Shown here: piece after piece, positions 27,490-36,659 of the stretch | How positions within the stretch are numbered: the first letter of the stretch is position 1 | Layout of the letters: every line of letters begins with the position of its first letter | Assembly (NCBI RefSeq): GCF_003337235.1 | Contig: NZ_QPJC01000006.1 | Span: 124,001 to 188,000 of the forward strand | Length of the DNA stretch: 64,000 nt | Source: Halopolyspora algeriensis | GTDB lineage: Bacteria; Actinomycetota; Actinomycetes; Mycobacteriales; Pseudonocardiaceae | Direction of reading: 5' to 3' | Position numbers and translations under genes: made by a program | Notes under the pieces: model-generated | The model's database searches: none | What the model saw: only the letters and a program-made list of their open reading frames with translations | What the model was told of the DNA's origin: nothing

Positions 27490-28413
27490 ATGGCACCACG
27501 TCACTGCGATCCGGGCCACCGCGATCCGAGCAGACGAGCGTTCCTGGCTCGTATCGGGCTGCTCGGTGCGGCCGTCGGTGCGGGCGGGTTGCTTCCGCGC
27601 AGTGCCCTGGCGGAGGGAGCTTTCGCCGACCCGCTCGACAGGCTCGCCGATCGGCTCTCCCCACTGCTCGACGAGCTCGGCCGCGACACCTGGAACGGGT
27701 TCTGCGCCTTCGTGATGCCCGGGCCGGACCCGTACTCGGCCGCCCAGGGAACACCGCGCGAGGAAGCCGGCGCCATGGAGGCCCGGGTTCCCGATCTCGT
27801 GATCGACTCGCTGAACAACTTCGTGCTTTTCCCACGGAAACCGGCCCGTCCCATCGCGACCGCGGTGGCGACCGGGATTTCCGATGCGGGGATCGATCTC
27901 CCGTCGGGGGCGGACGAGCTCCTGCCGAGCGAGATCGTGACGCTGGATCGTGCGCTGCAGCGGCTGATCTCCTCCGACGCCACCATTCCGCTGTCGGTGT
28001 CCGTGGCCCTGTTGCTGAATCTGGTGGCCACCCGGGTGAATCCCGCGGCCGTGCAGGGGCCGTTCCTCTCGCCGTTCGCGCGCCTGACCTTCGCCGAGAA
28101 GGCCCGCGCGATGTCGCTGGCGGCGGATGCCGATTCCGACCTGGTGCACCCGCTCGACACGAACTTCCCGGATCCGCTGAAGGACCCGGTTTCCGGGTTG
28201 CTGAAGTTCGTCGGCGGGGCGCTGCTGGAATTCGCCGCGTCCGGAGACCACTCGGAACAGGCGGTGTTCGACCGGGACGGCGAAGAGGATCTTTCGGAAG
28301 TATTCCGACGGCAACCCGTGGGTGGGCTCGCAGGAACCGGTCGTCCCGACCGAGCCGCGGATCAGCGTCCGTCTCGCGGAACTCGGATTGTGACAGAAAC
28401 CACCAGTCGGTAA
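27490..28413 (+). CDS. Tat-exported protein of unknown function, apparent frameshift near the C-terminus
   Basis: The N-terminus DPSRRAFLARIGLLGAAVGA followed by PRSALAEG is a twin-arginine signal with a cleavage site, so the folded protein is exported. The mature part (about 260 residues) contains DTWNGFCAFVMPGPDPYS and FVLFPRKPARPIATAVATGI and resembles an uncharacterised actinobacterial family. The frame as it stands ends at 28413, but after about 28292 the protein turns into Arg/Pro-rich nonsense. One base over, the sequence reads RKYSDGNPWVGSQEPVV and ends in RISVRLAELGL with a stop at 28391-28393. A one-base insertion in the CTTTC run at 28291-28295 would explain this. Ribosome-binding site GGAGAAAG precedes ATG 27490. 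Confidence 0.75.
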   Translation: MAPRHCDPGHRDPSRRAFLARIGLLGAAVGAGGLLPRSALAEGAFADPLDRLADRLSPLLDELGRDTWNGFCAFVMPGPDPYSAAQGTPREEAGAMEARVPDLVIDSLNNFVLFPRKPARPIATAVATGISDAGIDLPSGADELLPSEIVTLDRALQRLISSDATIPLSVSVALLLNLVATRVNPAAVQGPFLSPFARLTFAEKARAMSLAADADSDLVHPLDTNFPDPLKDPVSGLLKFVGGALLEFAASGDHSEQAVFDRDGEEDLSEVFRRQPVGGLAGTGRPDRAADQRPSRGTRIVTETTSR

Positions 28414-28540
28414 CTTTCACTCCGACGGGTGGATGAACACGGCCATTACCGTTGCACGAACAGGGCCAACCCTGTGGAGGGGACACGGGCTCTCCAGTCC
28501 CGGGCCCCACGTGCACGCTCGCGGACAAGGAGAGCACAGC

Positions 28541-30154
28541 ATGCACGGTTTGATGCAGGATCGGCCACTGACCCTGCCGCACCTTTTTCACCGCGCGGAA
28601 CGCCACTTCGGCGGCAAGACCATGGTCACCGCCACTGCCGATGGAGGCGAGAGCACCGCCACCTACGCGGAGTGGGCCACGCGGGTCCGCCGGCTGGCGA
28701 CCGTGATGGACACTCTCGAGGTCCCGGCGGGCGCGCGGGTGGCGTCCTTCGGATGGAACACCCAGCGCCACCTGGAGTTGTACTTCGCCGTGCCGTGCAC
28801 CGGCCGGGTGCTGCACACGCTGAACATCCGGCTGTTCCCGGAACAGATCGGCTACATCGCCGCGCACGCGGAGGACGACGTCGTATTCGTCGACCGCTCC
28901 CTGCTTTCCGTGCTGTGGCCGCTGGCCGACAAGCTCTCCACCGTGCGGCACTTCGTGGTCCTCGACGACGGTGCCGATGTCGACATCCCGGATGACCCGC
29001 GCGTGCACGACTACGAGCGGTTGCTGGCGCAGGCATCGCCCCGCGAGGGCGAGTTCCGCGTCGACGACGAGAACGCCGCCGCCGCCATGTGCTACACCTC
29101 GGGAACGACCGGCAACCCCAAGGGCGTGGTGTACTCGCACCGCTCGACCGTGCTGCACTCGCTGGTCAGCCTCACCACCGACTCGCTCGGCCTGAGTGAG
29201 CGCGACACGTTGATGCCGGTGGTCCCGATGTTCCACGTCAACGCCTGGGGTCTGCCGTACGCGGCGGTGTTCGCCGGCTCGGACCTGGTTTTCCCCGGCC
29301 CCGCGATGAAGCCCGAGGCGCTGGTCGGCGCGATCGAACGGCACCGTGTGACGGTCACGGCGGGTGTGCCGACCATCTGGATGGGGATGCTGCCGCTGCT
29401 GGGTGACCACGACCTGTCGAGCCTGCGGACGGTGGTCGGCGGCGGCTCGGCCATCCCGCGGTCGCTGTCGGAGGGATGGCGCGAGGCGATCGGCCTCCCG
29501 ATCACCCAGGCGTGGGGGATGACCGAGACCAGCCCGCTGGCCTCGGCGGCGACCCCGCGCAGCCACCACGACAACCTCGATGCGGACGAACTGGCCGAGG
29601 TTCGCGCGACCCAGGGGCAGGCGGTGCCGCTGGTGGAGCTGCGCATCGTGGACATGGACACCGGCGCCGAGCAGCCCTGGGACGGGGTCTCCGCAGGGGA
29701 GCTGCAGGCGGCAGGCCCCTGGATCGCCTCCGCCTACTACGGCGACAACGTGGGCACCGATGCGTTCACTTCCGACGGTTGGCTGCGCACCGGCGATGTG
29801 GCCACGATGGACGAGCACGGCTTCGTGCGGCTGGTCGATCGCACCAAGGACCTGGTGAAGTCCGGTGGCGAGTGGATCTCCTCGGTCGAGCTGGAAAACC
29901 ACATCATGGCGCACCCGCGGGTGGCCGAGGCCGCCGTGATCGCCAAACCCGATCCGCGGTGGACGGAGCGACCGCTGGCCTGTGTCGTCGTTGCCGAGGG
30001 TGAGCAGCTCACCGGCGACGAGCTGTTGGAGCACCTGCGCGAGCGGGTGGCCAAGTGGTGGCTGCCGGACGAGGTCCGGTTCGTCGAGGAGTTGCCCAAG
30101 ACCAGTACCGGCAAGTTCTCCAAGAAGTCCCTGCGCGAGCAACTGCTCGGGTAG
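28541..30154 (+). CDS. Fatty acyl-CoA synthetase (AMP-forming, FadD-like)
   Basis: A 537-residue adenylate-forming enzyme that activates a carboxylic acid with ATP and CoA. The P-loop motif is CYTSGTTGNPKGVVYSHR near residue 180; later motifs are ITQAWGMTETSP, SDGWLRTGDVATMDEHG and the C-terminal lysine region PKTSTGKFSKKSLRE. Sequence style fits medium- or long-chain fatty acid ligases. ATG 28541 has AGGAGAGC upstream; an earlier in-frame ATG at 28433 lacks family sequence after it. A perfect hairpin follows the stop. Confidence 0.92.
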   Translation: MHGLMQDRPLTLPHLFHRAERHFGGKTMVTATADGGESTATYAEWATRVRRLATVMDTLEVPAGARVASFGWNTQRHLELYFAVPCTGRVLHTLNIRLFPEQIGYIAAHAEDDVVFVDRSLLSVLWPLADKLSTVRHFVVLDDGADVDIPDDPRVHDYERLLAQASPREGEFRVDDENAAAAMCYTSGTTGNPKGVVYSHRSTVLHSLVSLTTDSLGLSERDTLMPVVPMFHVNAWGLPYAAVFAGSDLVFPGPAMKPEALVGAIERHRVTVTAGVPTIWMGMLPLLGDHDLSSLRTVVGGGSAIPRSLSEGWREAIGLPITQAWGMTETSPLASAATPRSHHDNLDADELAEVRATQGQAVPLVELRIVDMDTGAEQPWDGVSAGELQAAGPWIASAYYGDNVGTDAFTSDGWLRTGDVATMDEHGFVRLVDRTKDLVKSGGEWISSVELENHIMAHPRVAEAAVIAKPDPRWTERPLACVVVAEGEQLTGDELLEHLRERVAKWWLPDEVRFVEELPKTSTGKFSKKSLREQLLG

Positions 30155-30169
30155 ATCGATGCGCGCGGA

Positions 30170-30201
30170 CCGCTGTGGCCGCCTGCCGATGGCCACAGCG
30201 G
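30170..30201. terminator. Hairpin terminator between convergent genes
   Basis: A perfect 11-bp stem (CCGCTGTGGCC at 30170-30180, GGCCACAGCGG at 30191-30201) with a 10-base loop lies 15 bases after the acyl-CoA synthetase stop and 13 bases before the end of the minus-strand oxidoreductase gene. No U-run; probably bidirectional. Confidence 0.75.
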
Positions 30202-30214
30202 CCCGTGCACTCTC

Positions 30215-31726
30215 TCATCGGTCCCGCCGAGTGGGGGGAGGCTTGCACTCCAACGGCCGCACGGCGGGGCCCTCCAGGACGCTGCCGTCGATGTCGAAGC
30301 GGGAGCCGTGGCAGGGGCAGTCCCAACTGCGGTCGGCGCCGTTGAAGCGCAGCAGGCAGCCGAGATGCGTGCAACGCAGCGAAACCGCGTGCAGCATGCC
30401 GTCCTCATCGCGGTAGACACCGGTGCGCTCGGACCCCTGTCGCACGACACCGGCCTCGCCGCGGGGAATGTCCTCGGCGCTGCCTGCCTGTCCCGGCGCG
30501 AACCGGTCACCGACGAAGTCGGCCCCGACACCGGCGTTGATCCGGACCAGCGTCGGGGACGAGTGCGGCGAGAACCTGGTGGGCGACAGCGTCTCGGCCC
30601 ACGGGTTGGGGCGCCTGCCGATGAGGTCGGCCAGCACCATTCCCGAGAACGTCCCGCCGGTCAGGCCCCACTTCATGAAGCCCGTGGCCACGAACAGCCG
30701 GGACGATTCCGGTGTGTGGGGCCCGACCATCGGGAAGTGGTCATAGGCCGTGGGGTCCTGGGCGGACCAGCGATGGGTGATCTCCTCGACGTCCCAATGG
30801 CGGTGTGCGAATTCCTCCAGGCGCCCGTACTGCTGTGCTCCCACGCCGCGGGCTCCGGTCGGGTGGCTTTCCCCGGCGAGGACGAGCAGGTCGCCGTACG
30901 AGCGCAGGGACCGCTTGGGACTGCCCGCGTTGATGGACAGCCCGCGCGGTGGGCTGCCCCGGACTCGTGCGGCGAGGCAGTAGGAGCGGTCGGGTTCGAG
31001 CCTGGCGAAGTACAGCCCGCGGTCCAGGATCGGATAGTGGGTGGCGACGACCACCTGGTCGGCGGTGACCGTGCCACTGCTCGTGCGCACCCGGCACGGC
31101 GACCCTTCCAGCACGTTCAGCGCCCTCGTGTGCTCGCACACCTGTGACCCGTCACCGTGGACGGCCCGGGCCAGCCCCAGTGCGTAGCGGACGGGATGGA
31201 ACTCGATCTGGTCGTCCAGGCGCAGCGCACCCGTCACGGGAAAGGGAAGATCGGTGTCGTCGTCGAGCACGGTGGGCAAGCCGGCCTCGTGCGTGACCGC
31301 TGCTTCCCGTTCGATCGACCGGAGTTCGGCGTCGTCGACGGCGTAGGTGTAGGCAGTCCTGCGCCGCAGATCACACGAGATGCTCTCCTCCTCGCAGAGT
31401 TCGGCGACCTTGTCCACGGCGGCCGCGCTCGCCGAGGCGTACGTCGCGGCAGCCCGGCTGCCCCGGTGGGAGCGCACCGTCGAGTACAGCGTGGACTGCA
31501 GCGCGGTGACCTTGGCGGTATTGGACCCGGTGGTTCCGGAGGCCACGCGGTCGGCCTCGAGCACGGCCACTCGGGCCCCTTGCCGCTTGAGCAGCAAGGC
31601 GGTCGTCAGTCCGGTGATCCCGCCTCCCAGGACCGCCACGTCGAAGGACCGACCGTTCTCCGAAGGGGAAAAGGACGGTCGCTCGACATCCATCCACAGT
31701 GAGCTTCTCGCGGTGGCGTGGCCCAT
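30215..31726 (-). CDS. FAD-dependent amine oxidase (DAO family) with C-terminal Rieske domain
   Basis: A 503-residue fusion. Residues about 28-390 are a DAO-type flavoprotein (FAD motif VAVLGGGITGLTTALLLKRQ and substrate region FMKWGLTGGTFSGMVLADLI). The last 100 residues form a Rieske [2Fe-2S] domain with ligands in CTHLGC and CPCHGSRF. The family is widespread in bacteria and resembles the flavoprotein YhfW of Bacillus; the substrate is not established. The Rieske centre would pass electrons from the flavin. ATG 31726 has GGAGAG upstream; ATG 31693 is an alternative start. Confidence 0.9.
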   Translation of the reverse strand: MGHATARSSLWMDVERPSFSPSENGRSFDVAVLGGGITGLTTALLLKRQGARVAVLEADRVASGTTGSNTAKVTALQSTLYSTVRSHRGSRAAATYASASAAAVDKVAELCEEESISCDLRRRTAYTYAVDDAELRSIEREAAVTHEAGLPTVLDDDTDLPFPVTGALRLDDQIEFHPVRYALGLARAVHGDGSQVCEHTRALNVLEGSPCRVRTSSGTVTADQVVVATHYPILDRGLYFARLEPDRSYCLAARVRGSPPRGLSINAGSPKRSLRSYGDLLVLAGESHPTGARGVGAQQYGRLEEFAHRHWDVEEITHRWSAQDPTAYDHFPMVGPHTPESSRLFVATGFMKWGLTGGTFSGMVLADLIGRRPNPWAETLSPTRFSPHSSPTLVRINAGVGADFVGDRFAPGQAGSAEDIPRGEAGVVRQGSERTGVYRDEDGMLHAVSLRCTHLGCLLRFNGADRSWDCPCHGSRFDIDGSVLEGPAVRPLECKPPPTRRDR

Positions 31727-31888
31727 GGTCGCGCTCTCCAACGGTCGGTGGCCGCCCGAACGGCTCCGGAATTCCCGCCCCGTACCTCCGCCAAACCGCG
31801 CCGCATGGGTGCGGCGAAGCCCGTATCCTCGAAAGCTCCGGGTGAGCACTCTGCCGGAAGAGGCCGACCGTGAGCCGAGGAGGTCGCC

Positions 31889-33244
31889 ATGGCTCGTGGC
31901 GACGGTCCTGCGCGGGACCGTGATGCCGGGCAGTCGCGCCCGCACGCGGGACCGCCTCGCGGAAGGGATGCCGCCGGTGGCCGTGCGGGTTCCACCGGGC
32001 GCACGGTGCCCGCTTCCGGCCGGCGCTCTCGGCCGCAACGAACCCGAGCGGGCAGGTACCGGCATATTGCCCTGTGTACCGTGCTCGCGCTGTTCTCGGT
32101 GGTGGTGCTCGGCGTCACCGGCTACGGCTGGCTGGCCTTCAGCGATCTCGAGCGCGGCATGTCGACCAGTGACGCCACCATCGATGCCGGTGCGGACAGG
32201 GCGGTCGACATCCTGCTGGTCGGTATGGACAGCCGTACCGATGCGCAGGGCAATCCGCTCCCGGACGAGGTATTGGCCAAGCTCCGTGCCGGCGACAACG
32301 GAGCCGAGTTGACTGACACGATGATCCTGCTGCGGATCCCCGAGGACCGTTCCCGGGCGGTGGCCTATTCCCTGCCGCGCGACTCCTACGTGTCGATTCC
32401 GGGGCACGGCAAGCACAAGCTCAACTCGGCTTTCGGGCGTGGCAAGGCCGAGGCCGCCGACAGGTTGCGCTCTCAGGGGGTGACCGAGTCGGCCGAGCTG
32501 GAACGGCGGTCCGCCGAGGCGGGCCGCAAGCTGATGGTGCGCACCGTGGAACGGCTCACCGGGGTGGGGATCGATCACTACGCCGAGGTGAACCTGCTGG
32601 GCTTCTACCGGCTCACCAAGGCTGTGGGCGGGGTGGAGGTGTGCCTGAAGGCCCCGGTGGACGATCCCTACTCGGGGGCGGACTTTCCGGCCGGGCGCCA
32701 GGTCATCTCCGGAGCTGATGCGCTGGCGTTCGTCCGGCAGCGCCACGGCTTGCCCGACGGTGATCTGGATCGGGTGGTGCGCCAGCAGGCCTTTCTGGCC
32801 GGGATGGCCCGGTCGGTGCTCTCCAGCGGCATGCTGGCCGACCCGGCCAGGCTCCGCGAGGTGTTCGATTCCCTGAAGCGTTTCGTGGTGCTGGATCAGG
32901 GCTGGGATGTGCTCGCCTTTGCTCGGCAGATGCAGGGTTTGGCCGAGGGCAACATCCGCTTCGACACGATCCCCGTCGAAGACTCGACCTACGACACCCC
33001 CGACGGGATGGCCGTCCGTGTCGACCCCGCCGAGGTCCGGGCCGCCATCCGACAGGTGGTTCACGAGCCTTCCGCTGCTCCGACGACATCGGAGCAGCGG
33101 ACGAAGACGAGGCCGGAGGACACGGACGTGTCCGGCACCACCGAGCGTGCCGGCCCCGGCACGCGGCACGAAGATAGTCGGGACGGGCGAGACGGAGCCG
33201 GCCGGGAGGCCATCACCGCCGACGAGGTCCCCTGCGTGGATTGA
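31889..33244 (+). CDS. LytR-CpsA-Psr family cell-wall glycopolymer ligase
   Basis: A 451-residue type II membrane protein. About 57 basic residues (cytoplasmic) lead to one membrane helix (HIALCTVLALFSVVVLGVTG), then an external LCP domain. Family motifs seen are VDILLVGMDSRTD, the Arg/Asp pair in VAYSLPRDSYVSIPG, KHKLNSAFGRG, and LAFVRQRHGLPDGDLDRVVR. LCP enzymes attach polyprenyl-linked glycopolymers (arabinogalactan, teichoic acid-like) to peptidoglycan. The C-terminal 70 residues are a hydrophilic tail. GGAGG lies five bases before ATG 31889. Confidence 0.92.
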   Translation: MARGDGPARDRDAGQSRPHAGPPRGRDAAGGRAGSTGRTVPASGRRSRPQRTRAGRYRHIALCTVLALFSVVVLGVTGYGWLAFSDLERGMSTSDATIDAGADRAVDILLVGMDSRTDAQGNPLPDEVLAKLRAGDNGAELTDTMILLRIPEDRSRAVAYSLPRDSYVSIPGHGKHKLNSAFGRGKAEAADRLRSQGVTESAELERRSAEAGRKLMVRTVERLTGVGIDHYAEVNLLGFYRLTKAVGGVEVCLKAPVDDPYSGADFPAGRQVISGADALAFVRQRHGLPDGDLDRVVRQQAFLAGMARSVLSSGMLADPARLREVFDSLKRFVVLDQGWDVLAFARQMQGLAEGNIRFDTIPVEDSTYDTPDGMAVRVDPAEVRAAIRQVVHEPSAAPTTSEQRTKTRPEDTDVSGTTERAGPGTRHEDSRDGRDGAGREAITADEVPCVD

Positions 33245-33632
33245 TTCGCGAGGTGGTTCGGTCCCTCTTGCTCGGGAGCGGGGAAGGGCCGAGAAGGGGC
33301 CGCCACTCCGGTGCCGTGGCCGTCGAGAGGTGGCATGGGAGCAAACAATGCGGCACCTTCCCAGCGTTGGTGCCGGCTGACTGCTCAACCAGCCGTTTTC
33401 GATCGTACGGACCCTGCTGTGCCGTGTCGAGCCTCGTCCGCGAATTCGCTGGCACACACTGGAATCCGTCTCTCCCGAGTGGACCTACCTACCGGCGAGT
33501 TGCCTGTCGCCCGGTGCTATCGTTCCCTTCGCCGGTTGAGCCCTAGCCGCGCTTGAAATCCCGTCGCCAGGGGTGGCGTGTCCGCGGTGAGCCTCCCGCA
33601 GCACTGATCCCGGCGGCTGCGAGGAGAGGCGG
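33245..33632. other. Intergenic region, no supported gene
   Basis: These 388 bases lie between the LCP gene and a GAF-ANTAR gene. I find no coding frame with family sequence on either strand and no clear hairpin terminator. A promoter for the GAF-ANTAR gene must lie here, but no strong -35/-10 pair stands out. Confidence 0.4.
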
Positions 33633-34340
33633 ATGCAGGGCGAGACCGAATACGATCTGGTTCAGACATTGGGGGATCTCGCTCGTCGACTGGAAGCCGA
33701 GCAGGATCTCACTGCCACGTTGGAGGCGACCACGCACGCCGCGGTGGCCACCGTTCCCGGGGCGGACTACGCGGGCATCAGCTGGTCCGGACCTCGGCGG
33801 GTGACCGCGCAGGCCCCCACCCACGAGTTGGTGAGCTACTGCGACCAGCTGCAGTCCGAACTCGGCGAGGGGCCGTGCCTGCGGGCGATCAGTTCGCAGG
33901 ACACCATCGTCGTCGACGACCTGACCCGGGACGACCGGTGGCCTGCCTTCGCTCCCCGCGCCGCCGAGATCGGTGTGCGCAGCATGATCTCGTTTCGGCT
34001 GTTCGTCGAGAGCGATACCCTCGGTGCGCTGAACCTGTACGCGACCGCGCCGGGACAATTCGGTACGCAGGCGCGGATCGTCGGTGAACTGTTCGCCTCC
34101 CACGCGGCGATGGTGCTCTCCGGCAAGAAGCGGGAGGACCAGCTCACCGAGGCATTGGCCACGCGCGATCTCATCGGCCAGGCCAAGGGGCTGCTGATGG
34201 CCCGGGAGAAGATCACGGGTGAGCAGGCCTTCCAGCTGCTGGTGCGTACCTCCCAGGACACCAACATCAAACTGGTCGAGGTGGCCCGATGGCTGGTCGA
34301 CGAGCACGAGAACCCCGGCCAGGACACGCGCTCGAGATGA
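33633..34340 (+). CDS. GAF-ANTAR RNA-binding antiterminator
   Basis: A 235-residue protein. Residues 5-160 are a GAF sensor domain (VATVPGADYAGISW, then LGEGPCLRAISSQDTIVVDD). Residues 165-225 are an ANTAR domain (LIGQAKGLLMAREKITGEQA, then SQDTNIKLVEVARWLVD), which binds hairpin pairs in nascent RNA to prevent termination. GAF-ANTAR proteins in actinobacteria respond to redox or other small signals. GAGGAGAGG precedes ATG 33633. A truncated relative begins 120 bases downstream. Confidence 0.9.
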   Translation: MQGETEYDLVQTLGDLARRLEAEQDLTATLEATTHAAVATVPGADYAGISWSGPRRVTAQAPTHELVSYCDQLQSELGEGPCLRAISSQDTIVVDDLTRDDRWPAFAPRAAEIGVRSMISFRLFVESDTLGALNLYATAPGQFGTQARIVGELFASHAAMVLSGKKREDQLTEALATRDLIGQAKGLLMAREKITGEQAFQLLVRTSQDTNIKLVEVARWLVDEHENPGQDTRSR

Positions 34341-34460
34341 ATCCGAACCACCGCGAACCGAGCCCGCCTCCCACGTCACCCGGGTCTGAACACGGTTCGG
34401 ATGAACAGAGTTCCGTGTGGGTGGTCCGAGGCGACCGGGTGCTGCGCGAGGAAGGTGCGG

Positions 34461-34676
34461 ATGTCGGAGCGTTCCGAATACGAGCAATTGGCCACAGCGC
34501 TCGCCCACATGGCCCGTGACCTGCTGTCGCAGCACTCGGTGCAGGACACGCTCAACCGGATCGCGGAGTACTCGGTGGAGCTCATCGAGGGCGTTGATGC
34601 TGCCTGGGCCTGCGGGGCTTTCAACCGGCATCCGCCGAGCACCGTCACGCACGATCTCGTCACCATGCGCCGGTGA
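34461..34676 (+). pseudogene. Truncated GAF-ANTAR gene (N-terminal fragment)
   Basis: The 71-codon frame starts with a good ribosome-binding site (GAGGAAGG) and reads YEQLATALAHMARDLLSQHS, then LNRIAEYSVELIEGVDAAW. This aligns with the first 50 residues of the intact GAF-ANTAR protein at 47150-47851 (LATSFAHMARHLLAQDSVG). After AAW the similarity ends and the frame stops 24 codons later, so the rest of the GAF domain and the whole ANTAR domain are missing. It is a decayed paralog, in an area with another deletion pseudogene. Confidence 0.75.
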
Positions 34677-34797
34677 TTCTTCCGTGCGTCGGCATCCGTG
34701 TGTCGGCATGCTCGGTGGAGCACGTGGGTACTCGAGCGCTGCGTCACTTCAGTTCCGAGCCGAGCGCGCAACGCACTCGACTTCCCGGGAGGGTTCC

Positions 34798-35345
34798 ATG
34801 TCCACAACAGAAACCCCCTCGCAGGCATCGCGGTCCGGCGATGCACACGTCCCGATGGTCGGCGATCAGCACACCCGGGGCGCTATGGCACTGATCGCGC
34901 TCTTCACCATCACCCCGCTGCTCGCCCTGTTCGCCGCCGTGCCCGTCGCCTGGGGCTGGGGGTTGGGTTGGGTGGATGTCGGTTTGGCCGTCCTCTTCTA
35001 CTACGCGAGCGGTCTCGGCGTGACGGTGGGCTTTCACCGCCACTTCACCCACCGGTCGTTCAAGGCTCGAAAGCCGCTCCGCATCGCGCTGGCCGTGGCG
35101 GGCAGCTTCGCGGTGCAGGGGCCGGTGATGCGGCCAACTTCTGGCCGCTGGCCATCGCGTCCTTCGGCGAGTCCTGGCACAACTCCCACCACGCCGACCC
35201 GACCTGCGCCCGCCACGGAGTCGTCCGCGGCCAACTCGACACCTCGGCCCGGGTGATCTGGGTGCTGGAAAAGCTCGGCTGGGCGTATCAGGTCCGCTGG
35301 CCCACACCGCAACGCCTGGCCAAGCGGAGCCTGCAGAACGCGTAA
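34798..35345 (+). pseudogene. Fatty acid desaturase with internal deletion and frameshift
   Basis: The first frame, from ATG 34798 with GGGAGGG upstream, reads two membrane segments and the first histidine box VTVGFHRHFTHRSFKARKPL, then stops matching after SFAVQGPV (near 35130). From there a different frame continues AANFWPLAIASFGESWHNSH, the third histidine box, and ends RLAKRSLQNA at 35345. The middle third, with the HRRHH box and two membrane segments, is gone. Intact relatives have about 300 residues; about 150 are missing. This cannot be an active desaturase. Confidence 0.85.
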
Positions 35346-35442
35346 TCGTGTCAGCCGCTGCAGTGACAAGTGTGCGGGGTTGCGGCGGCGTGAACGCTGT
35401 GGCCGACTGTGGCCGAAAGGCGTGAGGCGGGAAGCGGGTGTG

Positions 35443-36585
35443 ATGGCGGTGCGCAAGGTGAAGGATCTGACCGGGCCGGGGCACACGGACCGTTTCGGTG
35501 TCGGCGGCACCGACCTGGGGGTCATGACGACCGCGCCGGACGGGCGGCTGGTGGCGGTGTTCGGCGACACCTTCGAGCGTGCGGGCATCGGCGGGCCCGG
35601 ATGGCGCTCCCCGGTCGTGCTCTTCGGGGATCCGGCGAGTGCTCGCACGGGCCTGGAGTGGACCGGCGCGGCCGGTGACGGTACGTACGCGGAACAGGTA
35701 CTGCCCTACCACCACGACTCGGTGATCCACGGGCGGCAGGTCAGCACCGTGATCCCGACCGATGTCCTCACGATCGGCGCGGAGATGTATCTGCACGTGA
35801 TGGTGTGCGCCGGGATCGGCAACGTGCACTGGACCGAGGTGCACCGCTCGACCGACAACGGCGAAACCTGGTCGCACACCGGAACGACCTGGCCCGGCGA
35901 CCACCACGGGGGGCTGTTCCAGATGCTGACCTGGGCACAGGGCGGTGACGGCTACGTCTACGCCTTCTCCACCGGGTTCCAGCGGGACAAGGGGCTCATT
36001 CTGCAGCGTGTACCCGCCGACCGCCTCACCGACCCAGACGCATGGGAGGGGTGGGGTTTCCGCGACGGTGCGTGGGCCTGGGGCAATCCGCCGACGGTCG
36101 CGCTCACCGGCGCCTACGGCGAACTGTGCCTGCGCCCCGTCGACGGCCGCTGGTTGCTGGCCTTTTTCGATGCGGGCAACTACCGCATCGACGTGCTGAA
36201 CCTGCAGGCACCCACGGACAATCTCTACGAGGCCACACGCGGCACGGTTGTGTACGGCGCCTCGTGGCGCGGCGAGGACCACGCAGGCGGGCATGTCGCC
36301 CAGCTCTACGGCGGCTACATCGTGCCCGGCTCGACACTGGAGGAGCTGCACCTGGTGGTCAGCCAGTGGAACACGGAGACCAACTGGCCCTACCGGTCGA
36401 TGCAGTTCACCGGTGGTGCCCCGGGATCCGGCCGGGCAGCTTCGAGTTCACGAAGCAGCACAGCCACCGAGCGGCCTTCGCAGCCGACGTCTCGAGCTGT
36501 CGAGGGCGAAAGTTCCGGAAGCACATCGATCCTGGGCAAGGCTCGGGAGCTGGCTCAGCGGTATCTCCGGCCTCCGAATCGGTGA
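35443..36585 (+). CDS. DUF4185-containing protein (beta-propeller-like)
   Basis: A 380-residue protein. Residues 1-330 match the DUF4185 pattern: a start with TDRFGVGGTDLGVM, blades with GRLVAVFGDTFERAG, VHRSTDNGETWSHTGTTWPG and WRGEDHAGGHVAQLYGGYIV, and repeated Trp. Members are distantly related to glycoside hydrolases and sialidase-like propellers; enzymatic role is not established. The last 60 residues are Ser/Thr/Arg-rich and low complexity. No signal peptide is visible from ATG 35443, although some relatives are exported. Confidence 0.8.
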   Translation: MAVRKVKDLTGPGHTDRFGVGGTDLGVMTTAPDGRLVAVFGDTFERAGIGGPGWRSPVVLFGDPASARTGLEWTGAAGDGTYAEQVLPYHHDSVIHGRQVSTVIPTDVLTIGAEMYLHVMVCAGIGNVHWTEVHRSTDNGETWSHTGTTWPGDHHGGLFQMLTWAQGGDGYVYAFSTGFQRDKGLILQRVPADRLTDPDAWEGWGFRDGAWAWGNPPTVALTGAYGELCLRPVDGRWLLAFFDAGNYRIDVLNLQAPTDNLYEATRGTVVYGASWRGEDHAGGHVAQLYGGYIVPGSTLEELHLVVSQWNTETNWPYRSMQFTGGAPGSGRAASSSRSSTATERPSQPTSRAVEGESSGSTSILGKARELAQRYLRPPNR

Positions 36586-36659
36586 CGCTGTCCCCGCCTC
36601 GCTGCTGATGCGGTGCACGTTCGCGCGCCGGAGCGGTTCCGCGTCACATACTCTGGGAT

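Noticed and set aside
27488-30196. 902-codon minus-strand open frame
   Set aside because: It is antisense to the Tat-exported protein and acyl-CoA synthetase genes and has no recognisable domain.
31727-33457. Long upstream extension of the Rieske oxidoreductase frame
   Set aside because: It is antisense to the LytR-CpsA-Psr gene; the ATG at 31726 with its ribosome-binding site is the sensible start.
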